Shown one piece after another: positions 1 to 6,379 of a stretch of 11,111 bases of DNA. The translations under genes and the position numbers were made by a program. Location of the stretch: the NCBI GenBank assembly GCA_002389785.1, contig DGQS01000030.1:1-11111 (forward strand). The letters run 5' to 3'. Under the pieces are notes generated by a model. It worked only from the letters and a program-made list of their open reading frames with translations, was not told the origin of the DNA and searched no databases. Numbering within the stretch: the first letter of the stretch is position 1; each line of letters begins with the position of its first letter. Source of the stretch: Bacteroidetes bacterium UBA4408 (GTDB taxonomy: Bacteria > Bacteroidota > Bacteroidia > UBA4408).

Positions 1-5
1 AAAAC

Positions 6-506
6 TTACTGTGCACATTGTTTTCTGTATTCTATTGTTGATTTAGCAACACCTAAATTTTCAGCAATTTCAGTTTTACCAAAATGCAATAATGCAATTT
101 TAATAATGGCTTGATGATGAATGCAATGTTCAATATTATACATCAACTCTCTATAATAGTTAGACTCAATAATCATTTCCTGATTATTATAAAGTGTAGT
201 AAGAAGGAGCTGTTTATCGTTTCTTTCTAGCTGAGGTATGATGTTGGCAATTCTTTCTGTCGCAAAATCTATGTTTTCTTGAATACGAATATCTCGTTTT
301 CTAGTGTCGTAGTTGATATTTTCAGTTTCATACCCCGATAAAAGTTGCTCAAACAACTCAATAATGTGTCGTGTGTGTTCACCAATTGTACTCTTGCTTA
401 ACAAATTAATTTTTTGAGTATATTCATCAAAGTTCAATTGATCAATACAAGCAACTAATTGCATTAAAACGTCTTTGGCTTCTGCTGCTAATGTGTTATT
501 ATTCAT
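6..506 (-). CDS. DinB-superfamily protein (metal-site four-helix bundle)
   Basis: This 166-residue protein fits the DinB/YfiT-like superfamily of small metal-binding helical bundles, whose members include thiol transferases and stress proteins of unknown reaction. The visible support is the histidine layout: H44 and H47 in a 'GEHTRH' helix and H127 with H131 in 'EHCIHH', the spacing expected of the metal triad. The C-terminal 'GVAKSTIEYRK' resembles a helix-turn-helix, but as I recall a similar tail is normal in Bacteroidota DinB proteins, so I do not read it as DNA binding. Its ATG overlaps the end of the MsrB-MsrA gene by 8 bases, making it the last visible gene of the YHS-DoxX-Msr operon and probably translationally coupled. 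Substrate and reaction cannot be told from sequence. The family call is fairly firm; a role in thiol or redox chemistry is inference from the neighbours. Confidence 0.8.
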   Translation of the reverse strand: MNNNTLAAEAKDVLMQLVACIDQLNFDEYTQKINLLSKSTIGEHTRHIIELFEQLLSGYETENINYDTRKRDIRIQENIDFATERIANIIPQLERNDKQLLLTTLYNNQEMIIESNYYRELMYNIEHCIHHQAIIKIALLHFGKTEIAENLGVAKSTIEYRKQCAQ

Positions 507-1551
507 GTTTTTTTAATTTGTCAGAAAATACTTTGTGAAGTTTATCCATTTTCGGCTTAATCACAGCCTTGCAATAAGCTTGCTCTTTGTTGAGTTCGTA
601 ATATTCTTGATGGTAGTTTTCAGCTTTATAAAATTTTGTAAAAGCTGATATTTCTGTTACGATTGGATTATCGAATGCTTTATTGGTATTTAATGTTTTA
701 ATTACTTTTTGGGCAATACTATTTTGATTTTCATTATGATAAAAAATAGCCGAACGATATTGTGTGCCTTCATCAGCACCTTGCCGATTAATTGTTGTAG
801 GGTCGTGTAAGGTAAAAAACACTTCTAATAATTCTTCCAACGAAATTGTTTTAGAATCATACATAATCTGAACGACTTCTGCATGTCCGGTATTTCCACT
901 ACATACATCTTTGTAACTTGGATTAATAATTTTCCCACCACTATAGCCTGAAACTACACTTTTCACACCTTTTAAATCTTCAAAAATGGCTTCTATGCAC
1001 CAAAAACAGCCACCTGCCAAGGTTATCGTATCTACGCTTTCGGTTTTAGTTTTGTTTTTTATTGGCTCAAATGAAAGCGAACCTGAATTTACACAATAGC
1101 GTTTCCCTGTTTCGGTTGGACCATCTTCAAAAATATGTCCTAAATGTCCTCCGCATTTTGCACAAGTAATTTCTGTCCGGTTCATTCCATGACTATTGTC
1201 ATTACTTTGAATAATTTTTCCTCCGGCAATTTCTTTATCAAAACTCGGCCAACCGCAATTCGATTCAAATTTCATATCGTCGGTAAATAAGGCTTCACCG
1301 CAGCCGGCACATTTGTAAGTACCTTTTTCTTTGGTAAACACAAACTTGCCACTAAATGGGCTTTCGGTGCCTTTTTCGCGCAGTATATAATATTGCTCGG
1401 GACTTAATTTTTCTTTCCATTCTTGTTCGCTAAGCTTAAGCTTTTCGTTATGGCTATTCGTTGACATGTTTATTTTAGGGTGATTGTTTTGTGCACAACT
1501 CACTAGGTTAACCAGTGAAAGTAGAAATAGACAGGTGAATATATTTTTCAT
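499..1551 (-). CDS. Bifunctional methionine sulfoxide reductase MsrB-MsrA lipoprotein
   Basis: This 350-residue fusion should reduce both stereoisomers of methionine sulfoxide in proteins: MsrB acts on the R form, MsrA on the S form. Residues 1-18 are a lipoprotein signal with lipobox L16-V17-S18-C19, so the enzyme is probably anchored outside the cytoplasm. The MsrB domain (about 40-163) has zinc cysteines C81, C84, C130 and C133, catalytic C153 in 'RYCVNSGS', and C99 in 'NCGWPSF' as a likely resolving cysteine. The MsrA domain (about 174-335) starts with the 'GGCFWC' signature, catalytic C182, and carries C217 in 'CSGNTGHAE' and C327 as candidate resolving cysteines. There is no thioredoxin domain like that in Neisseria PilB, so electrons must come from a separate partner. 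The ATG overlaps the DoxX stop by 4 bases. Both domain identities are very secure; the envelope location is inferred from the lipobox. Confidence 0.96.
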   Translation of the reverse strand: MKNIFTCLFLLSLVNLVSCAQNNHPKINMSTNSHNEKLKLSEQEWKEKLSPEQYYILREKGTESPFSGKFVFTKEKGTYKCAGCGEALFTDDMKFESNCGWPSFDKEIAGGKIIQSNDNSHGMNRTEITCAKCGGHLGHIFEDGPTETGKRYCVNSGSLSFEPIKNKTKTESVDTITLAGGCFWCIEAIFEDLKGVKSVVSGYSGGKIINPSYKDVCSGNTGHAEVVQIMYDSKTISLEELLEVFFTLHDPTTINRQGADEGTQYRSAIFYHNENQNSIAQKVIKTLNTNKAFDNPIVTEISAFTKFYKAENYHQEYYELNKEQAYCKAVIKPKMDKLHKVFSDKLKKHE

Positions 1552-1943
1552 GGTAAATAGTGTTGGTAGGTTTTTATTAGTTCGTTTTTTTGAAGATACA
1601 AAAAAATACTTGTAGCGATTAATACTATTAAAGCGAGTATAAACAATCCTCCACCATCATTTTTAATAGCTATTCCAATAACCACGATGTGCGATGCTAC
1701 TGCTCCTAATATTATTACAAGGCTAGCTAGCATTCCGAATAATTGCGTTCGAGGAAGTAAAATTAAAATAGCAGTAAATAGCTCCAGTAAACCAAGTCCA
1801 ATTCTTCCATAAGGTTCTGCGCCTAATGCTGTAAAAATATATACTGAATCGGGATGTGCCGTAAATTTAAAGTAAAGGGTTTGAAGAAATATTACAGCTA
1901 CGGTTAGTCGTAATAGCAATAAGACAATTTGTTTTGTTTTCAT
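1548..1943 (-). CDS. DoxX-family four-helix membrane protein
   Basis: This 131-residue hydrophobic protein has four likely membrane helices at about residues 5-24, 46-64, 67-92 and 98-117. The short charged loop after helix 1 and the 'GLLELFTAILIL' second helix match the DoxX/DoxD-like family. Family members are small inner-membrane proteins tied to redox work; in mycobacteria a DoxX protein forms a membrane oxidoreductase complex with SodA and SseA. No cysteine is present, so it cannot itself be a thiol carrier. It begins 2 bases after the YHS gene ends and its stop overlaps the MsrB-MsrA start by 4 bases, so it is made from the same transcript. A role supporting the methionine sulfoxide reductase, for instance in electron supply or complex anchoring, is plausible but is inference from context. 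Confidence 0.85.
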   Translation of the reverse strand: MKTKQIVLLLLRLTVAVIFLQTLYFKFTAHPDSVYIFTALGAEPYGRIGLGLLELFTAILILLPRTQLFGMLASLVIILGAVASHIVVIGIAIKNDGGGLFILALIVLIATSIFLYLQKNELIKTYQHYLP

Positions 1944-1945
1944 GA

Positions 1946-2410
1946 TTAGTTTTTAAGTAAGAAGTTTGACCAATTTTTGTCTGCTTTTAGTTTTAAATTA
2001 TTTTCATCCTTATTCCAGCTTTTTAGTGTATTGTTGAAATAAGCATTATAAAACAGATAGAGTTTCCCATCAACAATTTTAAATGTTTCAGGATCTACCT
2101 CCACCTTTTTTCCATAATCACCCATAGCAAAGGCACACCATCCTCCGTATTGAGGCTGATATTTTTTAGGGTTTTTTAAAAATGCATCTTTATTAGTTTC
2201 GTTGCTAAAATGATAATAGATGCCTTCAAATTTTGCAACCAGGGTCGCGCTTCCTTTTTCAGCTTTGTTTTTTGTAAAATAAGCTACAGGGTCATAACCA
2301 TTAATAGCTATCCCATTTTGTAAATTGCAGTGTGCAACATACTCCAATTTTGTTTGCGAATGAAGCTGGGTAAAGGTTCCCAGAAGCAGAAGAAAAAATA
2401 ATTGTCTCAT
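1946..2410 (-). CDS. Exported YHS-domain protein
   Basis: This 154-residue protein starts with a signal peptide (hydrophobic residues 4-14, likely cut after 'LHS', residues 16-18), so it is probably periplasmic or secreted. The mature part has the YHS-family core: 'GYDPVAYF' at 38-45, 'GIYYHFSN' at 63-70, 'FLKNPKKY' at 77-84 and 'YGGWCAFA' at 88-95. YHS domains are small modules often found with metal-handling or redox proteins; C28 and C92 are the only cysteines and could bind a metal or form a disulfide. It is the first gene of the operon, 24 bases downstream of a -7 promoter box, and DoxX follows after 2 bases. Its biochemical job is unknown. The family assignment rests on these motifs and is good; metal binding is a guess. 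Confidence 0.85.
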   Translation of the reverse strand: MRQLFFLLLLGTFTQLHSQTKLEYVAHCNLQNGIAINGYDPVAYFTKNKAEKGSATLVAKFEGIYYHFSNETNKDAFLKNPKKYQPQYGGWCAFAMGDYGKKVEVDPETFKIVDGKLYLFYNAYFNNTLKSWNKDENNLKLKADKNWSNFLLKN

Positions 2411-2432
2411 CGTTTTAAGTTTACTGAGACAA
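2402..2432. repeat. 8-bp inverted repeat across the YHS-operon start
   Basis: TTGTCTCA at 2402-2409 is matched exactly by TGAGACAA at 2425-2432, with a 15-base spacer. One arm covers the first codons of the YHS gene and the other overlaps the -7 box at 2430-2437. That position suits a repressor operator. It is unlikely to act as an mRNA hairpin, because the transcript would probably begin within or beyond the upstream arm. Confidence 0.4.
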
Positions 2433-2457
2433 AAGTAGGAGGACAGTAATTAGCAAA
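2430..2457 (-). promoter_or_regulatory. Bacteroidota-type promoter of the YHS-DoxX-Msr-DinB operon
   Basis: On the minus strand TACTTTTG (2430-2437) fits the Bacteroidota -7 consensus TAnnTTTG exactly. An upstream TTTG (2454-2457) is a candidate -33 box, 16 bases away, slightly closer than usual. Transcription would begin around 2423, leaving a very short leader before the ATG at 2410. Confidence 0.6.
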
Positions 2458-2464
2458 AAGTAAA

Positions 2465-3163
2465 CTACTTTACATTTCGAACAAAGTTTTTTATTTTTTG
2501 AATATCGGGTATACTTATTTCTTTTTGTGTATACATTAATATTCCTTCATTTTCGAGCTCTTTAAACAAGGTGATAATAGTTTGGCGAGTAGTACAAATA
2601 AGTTGAGCTACGTCTTTTTGAGTTAAATAATTGGGCAATATAAAAGAGTTTGTGCTGACATTTTCTTTTTCAAGAATCATGTTCAAAAGCAGCATTAACC
2701 TTGTTTTGGCATCTTTAAATAAAATATTTTTATAACTGTTTTGAATCTTTTTAAAATTAAAGCCAATAAATTTTATGTAATTCAAGGCAAAGTCCGGTTT
2801 TTTAACCATCACTTCTTCCAGCTTGTCGCGATAAAACGTGCAAATTATTGCTTCATCCGAAACTACTTTAAAAAATTCTTCATTCGCTTCCGGCCTTTCT
2901 AAATTAAGGTCACCAAATAAATCCCCTTTTTGAAGTAGGTCAATCAAAATTTCCTCACCTTGTTCATTAATCTTTATCAATTTGATGGTTCCATGTTTTA
3001 AAAAATAAATCCGCTCCTTTTCGCTATCCGGTAAATCAAGCAATTCATTTTTCTTCGATTTTTTAAAGCGTTTTAAAATGCATAAAGCATCAATCTCTCC
3101 AAAACTTAAGTTTTTAAAAAGTTGATGATCGTGCAAGTACCAGTATTTTAAATTTGTAGGCAT
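2465..3163 (-). CDS. Crp/Fnr-family transcriptional regulator
   Basis: This 232-residue protein has the usual two-part layout: an N-terminal cyclic-nucleotide-binding-like beta barrel (about 20-115, with 'GDLFGDLNL' at 80-88), a long dimerisation helix (about 115-145), and a C-terminal winged helix (about 150-225) whose helix-turn-helix is 'TQKDVAQLICTTRQTI' at 181-196. The R-S pair that contacts cAMP in E. coli CRP is not evident, and there is no N-terminal cysteine cluster like the one that holds the Fnr iron-sulfur centre, so its signal is unknown. C28, C108 and C190 are candidates for redox sensing only by speculation. It ends 54 bases before the YHS-DoxX-Msr-DinB operon, on the same strand, which makes that operon its most obvious target. 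The family is certain; ligand and regulon are inferred. Confidence 0.93.
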   Translation of the reverse strand: MPTNLKYWYLHDHQLFKNLSFGEIDALCILKRFKKSKKNELLDLPDSEKERIYFLKHGTIKLIKINEQGEEILIDLLQKGDLFGDLNLERPEANEEFFKVVSDEAIICTFYRDKLEEVMVKKPDFALNYIKFIGFNFKKIQNSYKNILFKDAKTRLMLLLNMILEKENVSTNSFILPNYLTQKDVAQLICTTRQTIITLFKELENEGILMYTQKEISIPDIQKIKNFVRNVK

Positions 3164-3238
3164 GCGCTTGTTAGCTCAATTGATACTGATTTAGTAAGTG
3201 GTGAAGTTACCTGAAAAAATAATTGATCGGTACAAATT

Positions 3239-3418
3239 TTACCTTACTTCAACATTTTTGGCAAGTGTTTTAAATCGAACTCCGTTTCCTTGCACCACAG
3301 TTATTGTAACATGCCCGGTTTTACTGGTATGCATGTCTTGAACGATACCCGCTTTACCTTTGTGAGTTCCTCCAATTACCAAGCAATTGGAGCCATTTTT
3401 AATGTTAGCAGTTGTCAT
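3239..3418 (-). CDS. Small KOW-domain protein
   Basis: This 59-residue frame runs from ATG at 3416-3418 to TAA at 3239-3241. Its middle reads 'CLVIGGTHKGKAGIVQDM' (residues 12-29), the KOW pattern of ribosomal protein L24, S4e and Spt5/NusG-type proteins: a hydrophobic strand, then G-x-x-K-G-K-x-G and another strand. The tail 'VRFKTLAKNVEV' (residues 48-58) continues as a beta strand, so the protein is essentially one free-standing KOW barrel. It is too basic and too well patterned to be chance, and a -7 box lies about 75 bases upstream. It has no recognisable partner beside it; the Crp/Fnr gene follows 75 bases later. KOW domains bind RNA or ribosomal/transcription complexes, so nucleic-acid binding is a reasonable guess. 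It is clearly not rpL24 itself, which is longer and sits among ribosomal genes. Confidence 0.72.
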   Translation of the reverse strand: MTTANIKNGSNCLVIGGTHKGKAGIVQDMHTSKTGHVTITVVQGNGVRFKTLAKNVEVR

Positions 3419-3494
3419 TTATTTTATACTAAGTTCAAACTGTATTGTTAAGTAGCTTGCATTAACGCTTTAAAGTTAACTGCTTCGCAAGCTT

Positions 3495-3502
3495 CAAATC
3501 TA
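3495..3502 (-). promoter_or_regulatory. Candidate -7 box for the KOW gene
   Basis: TAGATTTG on the minus strand fits TAnnTTTG exactly and lies 76 bases upstream of the KOW start codon. I find no convincing TTG at the -33 distance, so support is moderate. The implied leader of about 70 bases is longer than at the other promoters here. Confidence 0.4.
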
Positions 3503-3544
3503 AATTTCTAAATAATTGCTATTTCTTAATCTGTGTAGGTAATA

Positions 3545-3712
3545 TTATTTGTTCCGTAAAAGACCAATGAAAAATACTAAGCTAGATACCAAGAAAAGAA
3601 TGTTCACAATTTTTGCAAAGGGTGGGGCACCAGCCGGATATAATTGGCCCATTAATACTGGTATATTTAATACGATTAAAAAGTAAACGAATATTTTTTT
3701 TGAATTTGTCAT
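3545..3712 (-). CDS. Small two-helix membrane protein, unknown function
   Basis: This 55-residue frame runs from ATG at 3710-3712 to TAA at 3545-3547. It has two hydrophobic segments, about residues 7-22 and 36-52, joined by a short loop 'GQLYPAGAPPFAK' (22-34), with lysines at the N-terminus (K5, K6) and 'RNK' at the C-terminus. That is a credible hairpin membrane protein. A promoter-like pair of boxes sits just upstream (3748-3775), which supports a real gene. I do not recognise the family. It lies between the glycosyltransferase gene and the KOW gene, both on the same strand, but nothing links it functionally to either. The ordered alternation of hydrophobic and polar segments and the fitted promoter argue against a chance frame; conservation elsewhere would decide. 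Confidence 0.55.
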   Translation of the reverse strand: MTNSKKIFVYFLIVLNIPVLMGQLYPAGAPPFAKIVNILFLVSSLVFFIGLLRNK

Positions 3713-3747
3713 ATTTTTTTTTTAAGGTAAATATGGAAATTTTTACT

Positions 3748-3775
3748 CAAAAATAAATTCTATTCCTTGTTGCAA
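3748..3775 (-). promoter_or_regulatory. Bacteroidota-type promoter of the 55-residue membrane protein gene
   Basis: On the minus strand TTG (3773-3775) is followed after 17 bases by TATTTTTG (3748-3755), an exact TAnnTTTG match. The spacing is within the range seen in Bacteroidota. The start codon at 3712 is about 35 bases downstream of the -7 box. Confidence 0.5.
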
Positions 3776-3777
3776 GG
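3765..3777 (-). terminator. Short hairpin after the glycosyltransferase gene
   Basis: Directly after the TAA of the glycosyltransferase gene, CCTTG and CAAGG form a 5-bp stem with a 3-base loop. An A/T-rich run follows, ending in a short T tract at the next promoter. It is weak and overlaps the -33 box of the following gene, so termination here may be inefficient. Confidence 0.3.
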
Positions 3778-5064
3778 TTAATTTTTGAATGGATAGCTTA
3801 CTATTTTTTCGATTACCGAAAAGTTACTATAGATACCGCTATTGTAAATTTTTAGTTGATAAAAATTGATGCAGGTAAGAACAACAGCTATTAATAGCAT
3901 CCAGTATTTGCGTTTCGGAGAATAATAACTCGATATGAATGAAGCTAAAGTTAATGAGTATACGGCCGATCCTTGTGAAAGTGCTCGACCTGCATATGAA
4001 ACACCATATTTCCAATCAGACCAAGCAGTAATTATCCAAAAATTTAAAATGCAAAAAACAAGTACAGATTTTTTAAATGGATACTTATTCATGAACCAAA
4101 ATCCTATTATAAAAAGCAAGGTTATTGGAGTATATATTAACCAGCCGCTGTGAAATCCAAACAATACTCTAAACCAAGGATTTAAAAAATACCACTTGCT
4201 GCCTACATCGTATACAAAACTACCTGATACATACTTCCAGTAAATCAATTGTGGTAAAACACCAACTAATGCTCCTGTTAAGGCTATAACTACATGTGCG
4301 TAATTTTGTTGTACCATTTCCCATTTTTGTCTTGCTTGAATTTTCGATTCACATCCCCATAATAGGGGAATGAAAAGCAGAATTAATTCGGTAGGTCTTG
4401 AAATTGTTGCAATTCCACCTATTAATCCAATTGCAAATGCAAAGCCTATAGACGGCTTTTCGTGCCATTTATAGGTGAACCAAAGCAACATGCAGTACAT
4501 TGAGAATATCCAACTATGGCTCATGGCTCCATCAATTGAGATATACTGTGGTAAGTTGCTCGTAAAAAATAATAAGAGCAAAGTAGTTGCGGTGATAGCA
4601 TCCGAAAAGTACTTCAACAAAACACTCCGCAGGAATAGCATGCCAATAAAGAACCAAAAAATAGCTCCCAACATAATGGAATACTGATAAGGCCAAGAAA
4701 ATCCATCTTGAGCAACGTTGTTAAATTTAGCTAGCGTGTGGCCAATGAAAAAGAAGGGTACTTGCAATATGCATATTCCTCCTAAGTATTTAAAAACATA
4801 ATTTCCGTTTGAAGCCTTTTGTGCCTGATAAAATTTTCCACCGCTAACATGATAGGTTGAATCAATTTGAGGAACCCATTCAAGATTTTTTATATCCTGA
4901 TAAATAAAGATTGCCGGTTGATACATGTAATAACCAAAAGCATCCCAGGAGGTGGCATTGTAGCCGTTAACGGAATTATTTTTCCAATAACAAAAACGCA
5001 GTATCAATGCTGCTATTAGTATTAGTAATACTGCGTTAAGGGAAGTGAAAAGTGAATTTTTCAT
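3778..5064 (-). CDS. GT-C fold membrane glycosyltransferase (GT39/PMT-like)
   Basis: This 428-residue protein is polytopic, with roughly ten hydrophobic segments, beginning with a membrane helix at about 9-24. After it comes a large first loop containing 'SWDAFGYYMY' (39-48), where D41 sits where GT-C transferases keep their catalytic acidic residue. Later landmarks are 'DGAMSHSW' (178-185), 'SRPTELILL' (222-230), typical of PMT-like families, and 'WSDWKYGVSYAGR' (348-360). GT-C enzymes move a sugar from a polyprenyl-phosphate carrier to an extracytoplasmic acceptor, so a role in surface glycan, lipid or protein glycosylation is likely. Sugar and acceptor cannot be told. No other glycan genes flank it, and it appears to be a single-gene unit. 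It could equally be annotated as a hypothetical polytopic protein; I favour the GT-C call. Confidence 0.7.
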   Translation of the reverse strand: MKNSLFTSLNAVLLILIAALILRFCYWKNNSVNGYNATSWDAFGYYMYQPAIFIYQDIKNLEWVPQIDSTYHVSGGKFYQAQKASNGNYVFKYLGGICILQVPFFFIGHTLAKFNNVAQDGFSWPYQYSIMLGAIFWFFIGMLFLRSVLLKYFSDAITATTLLLLFFTSNLPQYISIDGAMSHSWIFSMYCMLLWFTYKWHEKPSIGFAFAIGLIGGIATISRPTELILLFIPLLWGCESKIQARQKWEMVQQNYAHVVIALTGALVGVLPQLIYWKYVSGSFVYDVGSKWYFLNPWFRVLFGFHSGWLIYTPITLLFIIGFWFMNKYPFKKSVLVFCILNFWIITAWSDWKYGVSYAGRALSQGSAVYSLTLASFISSYYSPKRKYWMLLIAVVLTCINFYQLKIYNSGIYSNFSVIEKIVSYPFKN

Positions 5065-5190
5065 GCAGCAAAAAATAACCTGTTAAAAATAAATCAATTT
5101 TTGTTGACACTTTATTTATTTCAAAGGATATAGTGTCAGAAAATTGGCAAATCAACAAAACAATTTATAGATGCTTAAACGCTAAACCGT
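5065..5190. other. Intergenic region upstream of the glycosyltransferase gene
   Basis: These 126 AT-rich bases hold no credible gene. They include the inverted repeat at 5105-5138 and a TAAACG/CGTTTA hairpin (5176-5193) that overlaps the reductase stop codon and could end that transcript, although no good T tract follows. A TATCCTTTG-like sequence near 5120-5130 resembles a -7 box with one extra base, so I do not call a promoter. Confidence 0.4.
5105..5138. repeat. TGACACT-N20-AGTGTCA inverted repeat
   Basis: TGACACT (5105-5111) is an exact inverted match of AGTGTCA (5132-5138), separated by 20 bases, 67 to 34 bases before the glycosyltransferase start. The spacer contains a promoter-like TTTG element, so binding of a regulator at both arms could control this gene. 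Confidence 0.4.
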
Positions 5191-5754
5191 TTATGTTGTA
5201 TAATTTAATTCTACCACCCCGCATTCGAACACCTTAGTCGATTGTAAAGTGAGCAATGTTTTGTCCTGAATGTTTGCAAACAATGGAATCCCCTTTCCGA
5301 GTACAACCGGATTAACAAATAGCCAATAGCCATCTATTAAATTTAGTTGCATGAGTGAATGTGTTGCGCTAGGGCTTCCAAAAAGCAATAGTTCATTACC
5401 CGGCTGTTTTTTCAGTTGAAGAATATTTTCTGACAGATTATCACCGATTATTTTTGTATTGTTTGCGCCTGAATTCTCCCTACTTCTTGAGATAACTACT
5501 TTAGTTGACTTACTATACCACAAGGCGTGTTCCTTGTCGTGCTTCGTTGCGTTTGGCTTATCAGCTGCAGTAGGCCAATAACTCTCCATAAGTTCATAGG
5601 TTACCCTTCCATACAAAGCTGTATCGCTTTTGCTAATGCGTTTTTCCACATGATCAAAAATTTCATCTTCTAATTTAATCCAGTCCATTTCACCATTGGG
5701 TCCGGCAACAAATCCATCGAGTGATACATGAACAAAGCTTATTATTTTTCTCAT
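5191..5754 (-). CDS. RibD C-terminal/dihydrofolate-reductase-like family protein
   Basis: This 187-residue protein belongs to the family sharing the RibD C-terminal (DHFR-like) fold, as in YyaP/YwjB-type proteins. Support: the opening strand and 'SLDGFVAG' (residues 11-18), 'YGRVTYELMESYW' in the middle, 'LLLFGSPS' before the nucleotide-binding half, and 'VNPVVLGKGIPLF' near the C-terminus, all characteristic. Such proteins are predicted NAD(P)H-dependent reductases; true substrates are mostly unknown and riboflavin synthesis is unlikely because the deaminase domain is absent. I start it at the ATG at 5752-5754, since the longer reading needs a TTG only two codons earlier. It follows coaE by 43 bases on the same strand, so it may be read from the same transcript, but nothing suggests a shared pathway. 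Confidence 0.87.
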   Translation of the reverse strand: MRKIISFVHVSLDGFVAGPNGEMDWIKLEDEIFDHVEKRISKSDTALYGRVTYELMESYWPTAADKPNATKHDKEHALWYSKSTKVVISRSRENSGANNTKIIGDNLSENILQLKKQPGNELLLFGSPSATHSLMQLNLIDGYWLFVNPVVLGKGIPLFANIQDKTLLTLQSTKVFECGVVELNYTT

Positions 5755-5797
5755 AGACAAGTATTAGTAGGTTTAAAATTGGGGTTAAAGTAGCAAA

Positions 5798-6379
5798 TTA
5801 GTGTTGGTCAAGTTTATCCAATACTTTCGTCACCTGCGGTATCACCAATCGTTTATCGTCGTTGTAGATAACAAAATCGGAACGTTTTATTTTTTCACTT
5901 TCAGGAAGCTGTTTTTTCATGCGAGCCTTCACTTCTTCCTTGCTTAGTTGTGATCGTAACATAACTCTTTGAATTCGAACTTTTGCAGGTGCGTATACAC
6001 ATATAATTTTGTCGCATTGCTTATAACTTCCACTTTCAAACAAGATGGCAGCTTCTTTAGCTACTATTTTTTTGCTTTGATGTTGCCTTAGCCACATGGC
6101 GTAATTTTCGGCAACAGCGGGATGTATCATAGAATTTAGTTGGTTGAGCTTTTTTTCGTTTCCAAAAACAATAGTGGCCAATTTTTGCTTATCCACGCTA
6201 CCATTTGAGCAAACAGCATCCCCAAAAGTTTGTTGAACCAAGGTTTGAATTTTAGGTGTTTGAAGCAGGTTTTTCGCTACATCGTCGGCATAAAATACCG
6301 GAATATCAAATTGCTCTAATATTCTGCAAGAAGTAGTTTTTCCGCTACCGATGCCTCCGGTAATGCACAGTTGTATCAT
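5798..6379 (-). CDS. coaE: Dephospho-CoA kinase
   Basis: This 193-residue enzyme carries out the last step of coenzyme A synthesis, phosphorylating the 3'-hydroxyl of dephospho-CoA with ATP in the cytoplasm. It shows the P-loop 'GGIGSGKT' at residues 8-15, 'ADDVAKNLL' at 31-39 (the substrate-side aspartate region), 'IHPAV' near 86-90, and the 'AAILFESG' strand characteristic of CoaE. The lid segment 'VMLRSQLSKEEVKARMKKQ' follows, with the arginines expected there. Length is normal for the family. Its ATG overlaps the stop of the YbbR-like gene by 4 bases, so the two are translationally coupled. I see no defect or missing motif. The identification is secure. Confidence 0.97.
   Translation of the reverse strand: MIQLCITGGIGSGKTTSCRILEQFDIPVFYADDVAKNLLQTPKIQTLVQQTFGDAVCSNGSVDKQKLATIVFGNEKKLNQLNSMIHPAVAENYAMWLRQHQSKKIVAKEAAILFESGSYKQCDKIICVYAPAKVRIQRVMLRSQLSKEEVKARMKKQLPESEKIKRSDFVIYNDDKRLVIPQVTKVLDKLDQH

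Noticed and set aside
439..480. DNA-binding function for the DinB-type protein from its helix-turn-helix-like tail
   Set aside because: The resemblance is at the C-terminal end of the protein (near its stop, not here) and seems to be a normal family feature, so it does not justify calling a regulator.
3164..3238. Promoter for the Crp/Fnr gene
   Set aside because: I found no TAnnTTTG box. The TCAATTGA palindrome at 3176-3183 is short and common in AT-rich DNA, so nothing can be assigned.
3935..4687. Two plus-strand frames inside the glycosyltransferase gene
   Set aside because: Both are antisense to a gene with clear membrane topology and motifs, and neither product has recognisable features.
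5761..5773. 13-base sequence GTATTAGTAGGTT repeated at 10786-10798
   Set aside because: Both copies sit just upstream of a gene, but a 13-base match is about what chance gives in 11 kb of AT-rich DNA.
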